A stretch of 64,000 bases of DNA. Origin: Pomphorhynchus laevis (taxonomy: Eukaryota > Acanthocephala > Palaeacanthocephala > Echinorhynchida > Pomphorhynchidae). The translations under genes and the position numbers were made by a program. The notes beneath the pieces were generated by a model. That model had not been told where the DNA came from, did no database searches, and saw only the letters and a list, made by a program, of their open reading frames with translations. Of this stretch, positions 21,046-32,041 are shown piece by piece (the stretch's first letter is position 1; each line of letters begins with the position of its first letter). The stretch lies in assembly GCA_012934845.2 (NCBI GenBank), contig WNNJ02001172.1, forward strand, positions 18,712-82,711, read 5' to 3'.

Positions 21046-22068
21046 TTAGAACGGGGGGGCTCTCTTTGAAGAGGTAAGAATCGTCGATGGAGGAGAACGG
21101 GACTCCTCGAATTTCGCTATCAGATGGTTCGTTAAGGCTCGAATCTCGTCTTTATATATCTGTAGTCTTGCGTCAACAATTTTGAAAATGTCGGTGTCCG
21201 ACATACCATAACCGTTTGAATTGGAACAGCTGGCAGCGGCAAAGTGGGCCGGTTTGACCGGTGCCCCACAATGCCTTAATTTGTATTCTTTGAAGATAGG
21301 ACATCTTCTAGACCAGGCCGGGTGCTGACCACCACAATTGGAACACAGAGGGGGGAGAGAACATTTCCCCTCATGGACTTCGGAAGAGCTGCAAACCCCA
21401 CACGTATGGGGCCTAGTACAGTTCGAGGACCAATGCCCCCAGAGGTGGCACCCATTGCAATGGGGGTATGTTAAGTCATCAGCATCTACGATATTGAAAG
21501 AAAGATTGTACCCCAGAAAGGGGTTACATTTGCTTTTAGCCAGACATTCCGCCTGATCGACTGCGGTAGAACAGAATGCTATTGGTATAGCCTGGCCTTT
21601 CTTGCCCAGGATTGGGCGAATATTATGAATTTTGAACTCAGATGTGAGAGCAATGATATCTTCCTCCGTTGCGAAGGGCGGAAAATTATTAATTTTCAAA
21701 GTCGCCTGAATAGGCCTGTAAGTAGTTGACCCAAATTCTTTTAGGTGTGTTTCGAAAAATTCTAGGTACGATGCTGCCAGATCTGGAGAGCTGAAAGAAA
21801 CCCTGATTTCGGAATCTAAATATTTTATCGAATTAAATAGAATTCTCTTCTTATAAGAGCTTGTAAACTCTCTCAGAAAAATATTGAAAAGATTCTTCCT
21901 TTCAAATGGTTGAAGAAGTCTGATTATTACCAGATTCACCACTTTAGGCACAGGAGGGAGTTCTCCATCCGTGCTTGAGATTAAAAAATTAGACGAAATA
22001 GGACTAACCTTGTTTTCTTTAGCTTGAAAATTCGATGTTAAATTGGAAATACCTGAGTTCCGTTCCAT
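21046..22068 (-). CDS. L1A ORF1: gag-like RNA-binding protein with CCHC knuckles, 340 aa
   Basis: ORF1 proteins of this kind coat the element RNA. Residues about 50-190 hold a conserved region ('PPVPKVVNLVIIRL', 'IRVSFSSPDLAASYLEFF', 'ATLKINNFPPFATEEDI') shared by all copies. At about 205-265 there are three zinc knuckles: 'CNGCHLWGHWSSNC', 'CGVCSSSEVHEGKC' and 'CSNCGGQHPAWSRRCP'. The frame ends early at 'KRAPPF'. The next frame continues the tail seen in other copies, basic and then 'GDEDNAGGQVSS', and the two frames meet at a run of seven C (about 21050). One base in that run separates this form from a protein of roughly 400 aa, so a homopolymer error, a recent change or frame slippage are all possible. 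Confidence 0.85.
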   Translation of the reverse strand: MERNSGISNLTSNFQAKENKVSPISSNFLISSTDGELPPVPKVVNLVIIRLLQPFERKNLFNIFLREFTSSYKKRILFNSIKYLDSEIRVSFSSPDLAASYLEFFETHLKEFGSTTYRPIQATLKINNFPPFATEEDIIALTSEFKIHNIRPILGKKGQAIPIAFCSTAVDQAECLAKSKCNPFLGYNLSFNIVDADDLTYPHCNGCHLWGHWSSNCTRPHTCGVCSSSEVHEGKCSLPPLCSNCGGQHPAWSRRCPIFKEYKLRHCGAPVKPAHFAAASCSNSNGYGMSDTDIFKIVDARLQIYKDEIRALTNHLIAKFEESRSPPSTILTSSKRAPPF

Positions 22069-22254
22069 ATTTGCTTGATTTTGTAAGTTGTTTGAAGCAC
22101 CGATGGTAAATTTTTGACTGCTTGACTTTTTCGACTAAATATTTTTAAAGCTGTCAACTGCATACTTCGTTTGGCGCAGCAGAATAAAGACGTCAATTGT
22201 ACGTTTTACATTGCGCAGCGGATCAAACGACTAGATGTGCTCCGTAATTCTAAT

Positions 22255-22477
22255 TACACAAAGAAAGAAAAATACATAAAAAACAACGAACAAAACAATA
22301 CAAAAAACCATTACAAATCATTATAATCATAAAATATTTGTTATTAATTCAATAGACAAAGAAATTCAATAACACAAAGAAAGAAAAATATACATAAAAA
22401 CAACAAACAAATCAATACAAAAAACCATTACAAATCATTACAATTATAAAATATTTGTTATTAATTCATTATCTGGT
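22255..22477. repeat. Tandem duplication of ~119 bp
   Basis: The block 'acacaaagaaagaaaaata' through 'atttgttattaattca' occurs twice, at about 22256-22351 and 22374-22471, with small differences. It lies between the 5' end of L1A copy 2 and the PLE fragment. It may have formed when the LINE inserted, as a long target duplication, or may be an older local repeat. Confidence 0.65.
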
Positions 22478-23187
22478 TTATTATTGGGCATCAGTATATT
22501 TCTATTTTTGTGCATAAAATTAGTTTCTTGTATTTTTCTTTCTAAAGCGTTGTTTTCTACTGAAATAACTTGACTTTTTTCAAAATCTATGATATGGTTA
22601 CTGTTCAAGGAGTGGTCTATTACATCCCCAGGTCCTGTTCCTCTCTTAATCGAGTATCTATGTTGGTCAATACGCTTAGACAATCCTTGTCCTGATTAAC
22701 CAATATAGATCTTATTACAACCATCACAAGGAATTTTATATACAACACCATTTTTGTTAAAATTAGGTTTCTGTTTAAATATATTTTTTAATTTGGGCAT
22801 TTTTTGATTATATATGACAATGCTGGGGGTGCCATTTTTAGAACGTTTAATGTGATTGATCGTTTTGCCGTTCCATTTATCATTAATATAGAGTATACCT
22901 ATATATTTTGTTTCAAGTTTTGGGTCTATCAATTTTGCCCTGGCACTATTTCCCATGAAATATGATTTTTTGATAGCCCAAGTCGGATATCTACTACTTA
23001 TAAGACTTCTCTTAATTACATCATCCCTATTCGATTTGAGATAAACACTAGAACAAATTGCCTTTGATCTTAAGAACAGTGAGGAAGCTGCAGAAATTTT
23101 CAAATTTCTAGGAACATTACTTTCCCAGCTTACAACATTAGGGTACTCACTAAAAATGGCACCCCTAGCATTGTCATATATAATCAA
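22444..23187 (-). mobile_element. PLE 3' fragment with GIY-YIG endonuclease
   Basis: The minus strand encodes a C-terminal GIY-YIG domain: 'NGVVYKIPCDGCNKIYIG' near 22710, then 'LSKRIDQHRYSIKRG' and 'VIDHSLNSNHIIDFEKSQV'. Upstream are the conserved linker residues of PLEs. Similarity to the PLE at 3.8-7.9 kb is low, so this is a different family. The RT part is absent. A 69-bp piece (about 22772-22840) is repeated in inverted orientation at 23150-23218. It is a broken relic. Confidence 0.8.
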
Positions 23188-23271
23188 AAAATGCCCAAAT
23201 TAAAAAATATATTTAAACAATATTTAGTTTTTTTTAATATATTTACACAAAATATATTTAAACTATATTTA

Positions 23272-23590
23272 GTTTTATCAGAGGAAATACATCATTAGCA
23301 TCTATTTGGCCCGCTGCTATGTTGGGTAGATGAGTTAGGGGCCGAAACCTGATAGCATAGCAGTTCCTCCTGATGGCCTCTAATTCTTATTCTGATACAA
23401 CGTCTGTTATTTATTAGTTAATTCATAAAAATGACTTTTATTTTAAATGTCAGTGTTTTATTTTAACTTGATATAAATTATAAAAAATCTTATAACAATT
23501 ATTTATTTTATTATTTAATTATTTAATTTTGATTTAGCATTATTATTGTTTTGTATATTTTATAATTATATTAAATACTTAGACTCAGTA
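23272..23590 (+). repeat. Pseudoknot-bearing repeat, copy A
   Basis: This ~320-bp unit is the inverted copy of 28990-29325 and is related to 42857-43260. It holds two interleaved pairings: GGCCC (23308-23312) with GGGCC (23339-23343), and CTGCTATG (23314-23321) with CATAGCAG (23356-23363). The crossing order makes a pseudoknot. The unit ends at 'aaatacttagactcag', a 3' motif also seen near 42870 and 61380. It has no coding frame. Confidence 0.7.
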
Positions 23591-23594
23591 GCTG

Positions 23595-24190
23595 CTTTGA
23601 TCTTGCGTATTGTTCTCGAGGGATGACAGGAACATTAAGGAGATTGAGAAGCGGATTTGCGCAACTAACGCAGCAATGTTTTCTTTGTACAGGTATGTCG
23701 TGGTGAAGCGGGAGTTGAGTCTTCGGGCGATGCTTTCGGTTTACCACGCAATGTTCGTTCTATCTTAACATATTGTCATGAGATTTGGGTTATGACTGAA
23801 AAAATAAGTTCTAGGATACATGCGACCGAAATGAGGTTCCTTCCGAAAGAGAAGCCTTAGAGATAAGGTTAGAAATTCGGTCATCTGGGATGGACTCGGA
23901 GTAAAGTCGCTGCTTATCCATATCGAAGAAAGTCAGTTGAAGTAACTAGGACACGTTTTGAGGATGTCTAGGGATTGCCTTCCTTGGAGGGTTTTTAGGG
24001 CCATACTCACTGGAAAGATACTTTGATGTAGACCTCTGTACAGGTTGAGAGATCAAATCTCGAAACTGGCCGAAGATCGCCTTGGGCTATCTGAAAGAGA
24101 ACTATGGTCTGTCGCCAAGGATCTCGATGTCTGGAGTAGTTTGGTTCATGCACAACCTCCACGACCCGACACCCGGACTAGTTGTTGACA
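23595..24190 (+). mobile_element. Rex1-like LINE 3' end
   Basis: The plus strand encodes the typical Rex1 C-terminal part after RT: 'VVVKRELSLRAMLSVY', 'YCHEIWVMTEKISSRI', 'LRDKVRNSVIWDGLGVKS', 'LGHVLRMSRDCLPWRVFRA' and 'RDQISKLAEDRLGL'. Several frame changes and stops interrupt it. The 5' part is missing. It may come from the same family as the RT fragments at 7881-8142 and 11848-12056, which cover an earlier part of the protein. Confidence 0.8.
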
Positions 24191-24607
24191 GGAAAAATTT
24201 TGTATATTATTTATTTTTTCTGACAACGATACTCCTAACATTACCATTGCTCATAAAGAAAAACTCTTGGCACCTCCAAACACTCCAAATCTTGGACGAT
24301 CGCAAAGAACAAGGCGAATTCCGGCTCGACATCAAAATTGAAGATATTTCATCGAGCTGAGAATAATGCCATATGTTAGTTTGTTAAATTATTAACTTTA
24401 GTCTGTTAAATTATTATATTTTAGTTTGTTAAAAAATGTCCTGGTGATTATAAATTTTTACAAAGAAAAGTTGTGTTCAAGATAATTACAATCATTACAA
24501 GAAAAGTAATAAGTGTTCAAGTTAATTACAAACGAGTCAACGAGCCAACGCAACCTTCTGCAACGAGTCAAAAATAGGAGACTAAAAGAATATATACAAA
24601 TATAAAA
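24191..24607. other. Spacer between LINEs
   Basis: One frame near 24225-24330 reads 'NLGRSQRTRRIPARHQ', which vaguely recalls the basic end of an LTR-element polyprotein, but there is no other support. The rest is AT-rich with a short repeated phrase 'agtttgttaaattatta' (24380-24430). No gene is called. Confidence 0.35.
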
Positions 24608-27600
24608 ATGCGTGAGGAACATTCACGCATTCATTCACTGTTGAACGAGCATTACGAAAGGGGGACGGAGGTTGTATCACGAGTCAACCAAAGTGCATGC
24701 AGTCTATGCCATGAGATTCGACAGAGAAAGCGAGTTATTCGATGTCAAATATGTGGGCGTGTGTTCCACCTATCATGTGTTCGTCTTACGCTACGCCAGG
24801 CAGACGCCATACCACCTTGGAACTGTACTGAGTATATATTTGACCGAAAAGGCGGAAACGATGCACACATTGTATCGAGGACGACATCCGTAAACATGCA
24901 ACGTTTTGTTGCTTCTATGCCTCGTAACAATCTCCGAACAGAGAGTGATGACCTTTCCACATTAATGAAAGTGTGGTTATCCCCGATCGAAGCGATTGCT
25001 CGACTACCGCCGCGAATTCGGACTCGAACAGCATTACTATTTCCCAATGTAATCAAGGATGCACTTACGACGAACTCTGTGGTATCGTGAGTTTGCTTGT
25101 TGTGTTCGCCAAAGATGTGCTTCCACATTCCAAGGCCTACTCAAAAACGGTCAAGTACACATGGGACTGCATCTCACATTGCTAGTCAGCTTGATGTTTA
25201 TATGCATAGTTGCGTCAATGCACTAGCATGCGAACTACCATCAATGGAGAGGTCAAAGAACACAAAAAGTTTTAAAGGAGGAAACGGTGTACTTAAAGCG
25301 ATAACCATTGCCAGGCTGGGCAACTCTATTAAAGCGGTACAACGGCTGACATCAACAGGACTCTGCGAAATTTCTGAGCCAGTGCGAGATATTCTGAGTG
25401 AGTTACATCCAATTCGACCGGGCCAACACGAGTCTGCACGACAATCAAGATCATTGGATGTTTTAATTAGCCATGTAGCCACAGATACAATTCAGGTTGA
25501 CAGAGAACTAGTGTGGCGAACCATTCAGTCTTTTAAACCGGCTACGTCGCCCGGTTGTCTTGGTTTACGTCCAGAACATTTGAGAGACATGATCGATGCG
25601 GATAATGGAGGTAATTTGCTGGAGCGCGTGACACAGTTAGTCAACTATTTACTCGCTGGACTTGTCCACCGGAGCTATCAACATGGTTAGCGGGAGAGTC
25701 AATGATTTGATTACCAAAGGCAGACGTATGGGTCTGTCCAATTGCTTCTGGAGATACATTGCGTCGTTTGAGTTCAAAGTGTGCATGCTTAAAATTGAGG
25801 TCGCAATTTACAAGGCTACTTCTACCTACGCAATTGGGAGTCGCAACATCAAACAACATAAGAAAATAGTACACAAGGTGCGCAGGTTACATGCATTGTA
25901 TCGAGATAGAATGGATTGGGTATGGGCCAATGTGGACTTGTCAAATGCCTTCAACACAGTCGACCGAACATTAATGTTGGACAGGATTTCGACTATGATG
26001 CAGGAGGTGCTTCCATAGGTGAAATGGCGCTATCAAGGACCGTCCAAACGTCGATTTGATGGACTGGGTCCTTTAATATCGGACCAGGGTGTGCAACAAA
26101 GAGACCCACTGGGTCCATTTCTTTTTGCCATCACCATTCAAAATGTAATAAAAGAGTTGAGTGCTGACAAGGGCATTTAGGTGAAATCTAGGTACCTCGA
26201 CAATGACATAGTGGGTGGATCTCCGTTAGCAATTGCCAAAGCCTTTTACAAGTTACAATGCACCTTTCAGAATTTGAATCTGCGGATGAATTGGGCAAAG
26301 ACTGAGGTAATAGGTGATCTATCAGCTATTCACTGTTGCCTCGAGGCTTGTGATGGAAAACCCAACAACAATTCAGCATCGAATTTCCAAATTCTTGAAT
26401 CGCCTATTGGTAGCGATACCTTTATTACAGAGTACCTATATCAGCAAGTTTTCCCGAAGTCGAAGGTGTCGATAGATGCCGTTGATGCACTTCCGGATCC
26501 ACAAGTTGCGTATCTACTATTACGTCATTGTGTTTCCGGTCCTAGGATTACTCATTTGATGCGAACAATTCCACCACATGTAGTAACCGGATTTCTGCAA
26601 AGATTTGATATCGAGGTCGTGCACGCCTTTGAAACAGTGACAGCTGTTCAGTTAAATAGGCACGCTCAGCAACAACTTGTACTTCCCCTCAACCTTGGTG
26701 GTTTTAGGCTATCTAACACCGGCCTCCACATCCCTTTCGCCTGGGAGCGAACTGCAGGAAGCGGTTCGATAGCGAACTGCAGTAAGCCAGGGACTTCGTG
26801 GGATATGAAGTCGCCTGGGAGCAAATTGCCGGCTTGTGGCCGCAGGAGTTGCAACATATGGTAATGGTGTCGCAACCTCGATTATCATCGATGATTGATA
26901 AGGAAGCACGTCGTCATTTGGTCGAGCAATTTAATCAGTTTGGCAGAGCACGCTTACTCGAAGTATCAAACCAACATGCTTCCGCCTGGTTACAAGTTTC
27001 TCCCAATCGAAATCAACGCTTTGATGTACCACGTCCACACTTTTGCGTTCTTGTACGCTTATGGTTGGGACTACCCATACATATTCCCGGATAAACATAA
27101 GTGTGATCGTTGTTTACGTCCGTCGGATATATACGGTTTGCACGCACTAACTTGTTAATACGGATGGCATCGAGGTATACGTCACGATGGTATTCGAGAC
27201 GTAGTTATTCATGCAGCACAGAATGGTCGCATGCACGTAGCGATGGAACAACTACGATTACTGCACGATATATAAGAAATACCGTCTAATATACTCATTT
27301 ATGGAGATCATCTCGAAGCCATCGATTTTGCTGTCACCCACCCGCAACAAAGTGCTTTTTTGAGGATCATCGACTACTCAGGGTTTTGCCGCGTCTTCAT
27401 ATGCAATTAATGTGAAATATCGTAAATATCGGCCCTGTATGGAGGCGCATTGATACGTGTTTACTGCGTTGGTCATAGATAGCTTTGGCGCGTGGAACGA
27501 TGATGGCGAGCAATTGATTAAACGCATTGTTTGAATCGTCAGTAGAGTCCTCGGAATTCCGTACAGTAAATCAGTTTTCAGTATATTGTAATGCACCTCC

Positions 27601-27660
27601 GTGGCGCTTATGCGAGGTAATGATCGTGCCTTATTGGCCTATCTGGGGGGTCTTCTCATC
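24608..27660 (+). mobile_element. LINE with PHD finger, RT and restriction-like endonuclease
   Basis: One element on the plus strand in several frames. The N-terminus (24608-25090) has a PHD-type finger: 'CSLCHEIRQ', 'CQICGRVFHLSC', 'WNC'. RT follows with 'SPGCLGLRPEHLRDM' (about 25560), 'WANVDLSNAFNTVDRT' (box A, about 25930), 'GVQQRDPLGPFLFAI' (box B, about 26095) and a 'RYLDN' box C (about 26195). After RT come 'LPLNLGGFRL' (about 26690), a Cys-His knuckle 'CDRCLRPSDIYGLHALTC' (about 27110) and 'RHDGIRDVV' with 'AIDFAVTHP' (27180-27350), which fits the PD-(D/E)XK-type endonuclease of R2-group elements. The end 'DSFGAWNDDGEQLIKR' (about 27480) matches the family tail. I cannot name the clade. 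Frame changes and stops make it inactive. Confidence 0.75.
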
Positions 27661-27699
27661 TGAATGGAGACTGGAGAACTTTACCGGATACAGGAGAAC

Positions 27700-28960
27700 C
27701 GCTCGAGAGGATATCTAACAAACATATGAATCGCATCCAATCAATACAAGAGACTGATAGCATAGACTTCGCTATTTTAAACTTGTATAGACGCAATGAA
27801 ATGATTATTCTGACGGAAATGGATTCTGAAGACATGAAGACGGATCTCAAAAGGTTGTACAGCATTTACACACCATGAAACGTCAGAACATGCGATACGG
27901 GAATCCACACTTTCCACACAATTCGATGAAACGCAAGCATCATAGATTGTCAGATCAGGTCAACGCCATTTTGCACAGACGAGAGACAGAGAACGAATGT
28001 ACACTACCCATGCCGGTATCAATGTCAGCGGGCGTAACTACCGTATCTCTGGACTTATCAAACGACGATGACCCAGGTTGTCTTGACCTCGAATACGATG
28101 GCAACAAACAGATAAGAGGTTTAGAATATCCAGCAAGGGATGCACAGTGTTTCAATTGTGGTCGAAAGTGACAGATTTCGAAATAATAAAGGCAAAAGAG
28201 AAATACAAATTGTTTGAAGCGAATCCAGATTACAGTAAAAATGAAACATACCATAAATCGATTAAAGCAATAAAAAATATTTCTCGCGATGTCTTAAAAT
28301 TAACAATTGTAACATGAGTATACAATTCGATACAGATGCAGAAATTACACAGTACAGACAAAGCGTGATTGGGAGTTAGTTGGAAGACCAAATTTAATAA
28401 AGGGAACTTATGTACAAGCATATGGTAGTTTTCCTTTGAAAGTATGTGGTGAATGCTATTCTAATTTACGTGTTTACGTGTTCATGGATATACTCATTAC
28501 TTGCGAGCAGCAATAGTAAACATCAGTGGTAATTCATTGATGGGTTGACCATGGACCAAGATGTTAAACATTCAATTACAGCAAGAAGTGAACAAAATTT
28601 CTGGAAAACGTCGTGACAAATCAACAGTGGAGTTGCCATCATATTTTACCACGTCGAAATCATTTATACATGGATGTAATGCGGCTTTTGTACTAACCGA
28701 TAAGGCCAAACCAATTTGTTGGACGAGTAGAAGACTCGTCCAACAAATTGGACGAGTCTAGTTGATTCGTCCAACAAATCAATTAGACCGGTCAGTCTAG
28801 TTGATTCAGTTAAGAACAAGTTTAATGATTTGGTGCAACACAACATACTAGAGAACATTGACCCAACACGTACAATAATTGAGTAGGTCACCCCAATTGT
28901 TGTAGTTAAGAAACCTAACGATATAGTTAGAACTTATGGAGAAGTTCTAACTAACTTATG
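27700..28960 (+). mobile_element. Ty3/gypsy-type LTR retrotransposon fossil, partial
   Basis: The plus strand holds remnants in the usual order: a possible gag end with one zinc knuckle start near 28150, a protease-like region (about 28330-28560), and the beginning of RT (about 28800-28950) recognised by 'FNDLVQHNILENI' and 'TPIVVVKKPND'. No LTRs were found, and the RT core and integrase are missing. It is clearly broken, with several interruptions, and appears old. Confidence 0.55.
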
Positions 28961-28989
28961 GAGAAGAAACCTAACGATATAGTTAGAAC

Positions 28990-29430
28990 CTACGTATTTA
29001 ATATAATTATAAACTAAACAAAACATAATAATGCTAAATCAAAATTTAAAAAAATTAAATAATAAAATAAATAATTGTTTTTAGATTTTCTATAATTTTA
29101 ATCAAGTTAAAAAATAAAAAATAAAATAAAAAATAAAATAAAATTTAAAATAAACGTCATTTTTATGAATTGACTAATAAATAACAGACGTTGTATCAGA
29201 ATAAGAATTAGAGGTCATCAGGAGGAACTGCTATGCTATCAGGTTTCGGCCCCTAACTCCTCTACCCAACATAGCAGCGGGGCCAAATACATGCTAATGA
29301 TGTATTTCCTCTGAAATAACTATCTAGTATCTTATTCTAATGCAAAGTATATTATTTATTATTCATCCATAAAAATTTGCCACTAAAGAGTTTAAATTTA
29401 TTCTTTATATTATTGTGTTGATATATATCT
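28990..29430 (-). repeat. Pseudoknot-bearing repeat, copy B, at the 3' side of the Naiad element
   Basis: Related to 23272-23590 (inverted) and 42857-43260 (same direction). The crossing pairings are CTGCTATG (29228-29235) with CATAGCAG (29270-29277), and GGCCCC (29248-29253) with GGGGCC (29279-29284). It lies just downstream, on the minus strand, of the Naiad coding region. It may therefore be that element's 3' untranslated part, but copies without adjacent Naiad coding exist. Confidence 0.7.
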
Positions 29431-31980
29431 TTTACTATTTTCTGCTTGACGTTAATTTTATAGTAACCTAGTTAAAAATATGTAGCTATTAAATTATTTA
29501 AATGATTTTGAAGAAAGCCAATATCGTTACAAATTGCTGCAATTCTTTAAATTTCATTATTTAATGCATTATATTTTATATTATATGGTATGCATGAATT
29601 CTCATGCAAAAACATGTTTCTTGTAAATTTAAATGTCATCTTTACGATATAAATTAATAGTAGCTTTGGTTAATGTTAATTTAATGTTTATATGGAGATA
29701 TATACCTTATTTATCATTAATATTGGTTTTGTTAAGAATGAGACTACTTGGATAAATTTGTTCACTAATAGAATAAAAATTATTACAATTAAATGCACAT
29801 ATATCATTAATGTATCGAAACATATATTTCACATATTTATATAGTTTAGATTTAGTTTTTACACAGTTATGAACAAATTCATATTCTATAAAGCTTAAAA
29901 ACAAGTCAGCTATAATTGGGCTACTATTACCACCCATTGGAACACCTTTTACTTGTCTAAATATTGATGTCCCTACTTTTAAATAATTTTGATTTATCAA
30001 AATATTTAAGGATTCTATTAATTTAATTTTATCCATATATTTATATTTATTTGATGGTTTAATTTTTGTTAGATAGGCGTTATAATTATTATAACATATA
30101 TATGTATATCTTTTTCCGAATATAAGATAATTAATTTTACTAACGCTTCTTTAATGTCTACTAAATCTAGATTTGTATAAAGCGTACTAAAATCGTATGT
30201 ATTTATATTTTGAAAATTTATTCCTTTTGTCTGTTCTAAAAATTCTTTTGTAGAATTAATACTGAAATAGTGTTTTATACCAGTATTAATTTCGATTACC
30301 TTGCAATATTTTTAAAATGTGCTTTAATTACTTTAAGTATTTTATTCATATAGACAGAAAGTGGTTTTAATGTACATTTAAACGCACTACATATGAACCT
30401 AGGTTTTATTGGATTTTTATGTAATTTTGGATTCCAATATAATATAGGTATAGTTTTATTATCTAATTCAACCTTTATACCCTTTTTATCCATTATAGAA
30501 CAGTGACTTGTAATAATTGTTTCTAAACTCAACTCACTACGTTCATATGTTGGATTTACATTTAAATCATTAGAATTAACCTCTTTCATTAGTATATCAT
30601 AATAAAGCTTTTTGCATATGAAGACAAAGTTATTACTAGCTTTATCAATTGTTATTATATAGTTATCCTTTAATTTAGTAAGTTCTTTATACATATCTTT
30701 ATTAATTTTATCTTTCCTTTTATAATTGTTTGTTATTTTCATTTTATTTTTAATTTTATCAAATATATAATCTTTCCAAATTTTTATCTTAGATATATTC
30801 GAGCTTTCACTATTAATCAGCTTACTAAAGTAATCATTTAAGTTATTATATAACGAATTGTAAATTTTATTTTTGTCGTTGTTATTATTTAATCTATATT
30901 TATACCCTTTTGATAGCAGCTTTCTTAATTCACAATTTTCAATTAATTCTAGATTATGGGTACATATATGTTCATTTATTTTATCAAAACTAAGACTTTT
31001 ACAATTGCATTCTGTTTCCATTATGTTTCTAATATTATCGTTACATATTGATTTTAATTCTTTATTATAATTACAAATTTTTCGTCCTAATGGTGGTAGG
31101 AGTTTATACCTTATTTTAGGAATATATTTACTTAAATCTGACCCTATTATTTCTTTACTTTTAGAATTATTTAAAAGTCCGGCTATATTTATGTTATCTA
31201 TACATTTATTAATGAAGTTTATGGTTAATGTATATTTTCTATTGTTATTATTAACATTTATTGTACGATTATAGTATTTTGTATTACAATAACTGTCTAT
31301 TATACAACTTAGCCTATCATAGTCGTTAATTAATTTTTGATTTATTGAACATATGATATCTTTAGAAAAACTTCTTATATTTACATAAAGATCTTTTAGC
31401 TTATTATCACTTAAAAGTTGTTTTAATATTTCTAATTGTTCATTTATATACATATCTTTTTTAATATTTTTAACTCTATTTTTCCTATTCCTTTTATCAC
31501 CATGACTTCTTGGTTTGCGTTTAACCGGATTATTATAATATAGTTGTTTATTATGTATTATACTACTTCTGCCAATTCCTTGTACCACGTCATTCAATCC
31601 TAATGGGTACATGGAATTAAGCGTTTTAATCCAAAAATCTTCTTTTTCTAATAGTTTTTGATTTAATATTGAAATGTTTTCTTCGATAATATGTTCTAAA
31701 ATAAATAATTTACAGTTTTTAATATCATGTCCTATTAATCTCATATGTTTATGAAATATAGTTTGACTATTATGCTGTATATTATATATGTGTTGCCTAA
31801 ACCTAGTTTTTAACATTTGATATGTTTTTCCTATATATTGCAATCCACATGTACATTGTATTAGATACACTACACCTGCGGTATTATTATTAATTTTAAT
31901 GAAAAACATGTTGTATTAGATACACTACACCTGCGCTATTGCAGTTACAATTATTATTAATATTTAATGAAAAACATTTG
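29431..31980 (-). mobile_element. Naiad-type PLE with N-terminal GIY-YIG, broken
   Basis: On the minus strand the GIY-YIG domain comes first (31909-31650): 'GVVYLIQCTCGLQYIGKT' then 'KTRFRQHI'. A long basic, Asn-rich linker follows, then RT with 'IDKASNNFVFICKKLYYD' (about 30650), 'YWNPKLHKNPIKPRFIC' (about 30410), 'GVPMGGNSSPIIADLF' (about 29940) and a box C region near 29820. This permuted order is the hallmark of the Naiad/Chlamys PLE branch, unlike the PLE at 3.8-7.9 kb, where GIY-YIG is last. A 54-65 bp piece at the start is duplicated (31857-31910 and 31912-31975). The first 537 codons are open, but the element as a whole is interrupted and is a fossil. Confidence 0.8.
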
Positions 31981-32041
31981 TTTTACTTACAATGCACGTC
32001 GGAGCTTCAAAGGGATTGATAAGTAACTTAAAAAAACAACT

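Larger units (their letters stand above)
18241..22255 (-). mobile_element. L1A LINE copy 2, best preserved, near full length
   Basis: About 4.0 kb on the minus strand, with a 5' untranslated region (about 22255-22070), ORF1, a spacer of about 210 nt, ORF2, a 3' untranslated region and a tail of three TTATC repeats (18241-18260). Both main frames are long and continuous. ORF2 carries APE endonuclease and RT but no RNase H, which fits the jockey/I group in a broad sense. The tail recalls the TAA-type tails of I elements. This may be a young copy. Confidence 0.85.

Noticed and set aside
22240-22490. 119-bp tandem block as a target site duplication of LINE copy 2
   Set aside because: Both blocks lie on the same side of the LINE, so it is not a normal flanking duplication.
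23341-23395. GAAAC followed by CTGATGA in the pseudoknot-bearing repeat, suggesting a permuted (type II) hammerhead
   Set aside because: The bases that should form stem II next to the core do not pair and there is no proper cleavage triplet, so the resemblance is by chance.
24225-24360. Basic peptide end that might mark an LTR-element polyprotein
   Set aside because: Too short, with no flanking LTR or integrase sequence, so not called.
30873-31070. Plus-strand Leu-rich frame opposite the Naiad element
   Set aside because: Antisense to an Asn/Lys-rich coding region, which yields Leu/Phe-rich shadows.
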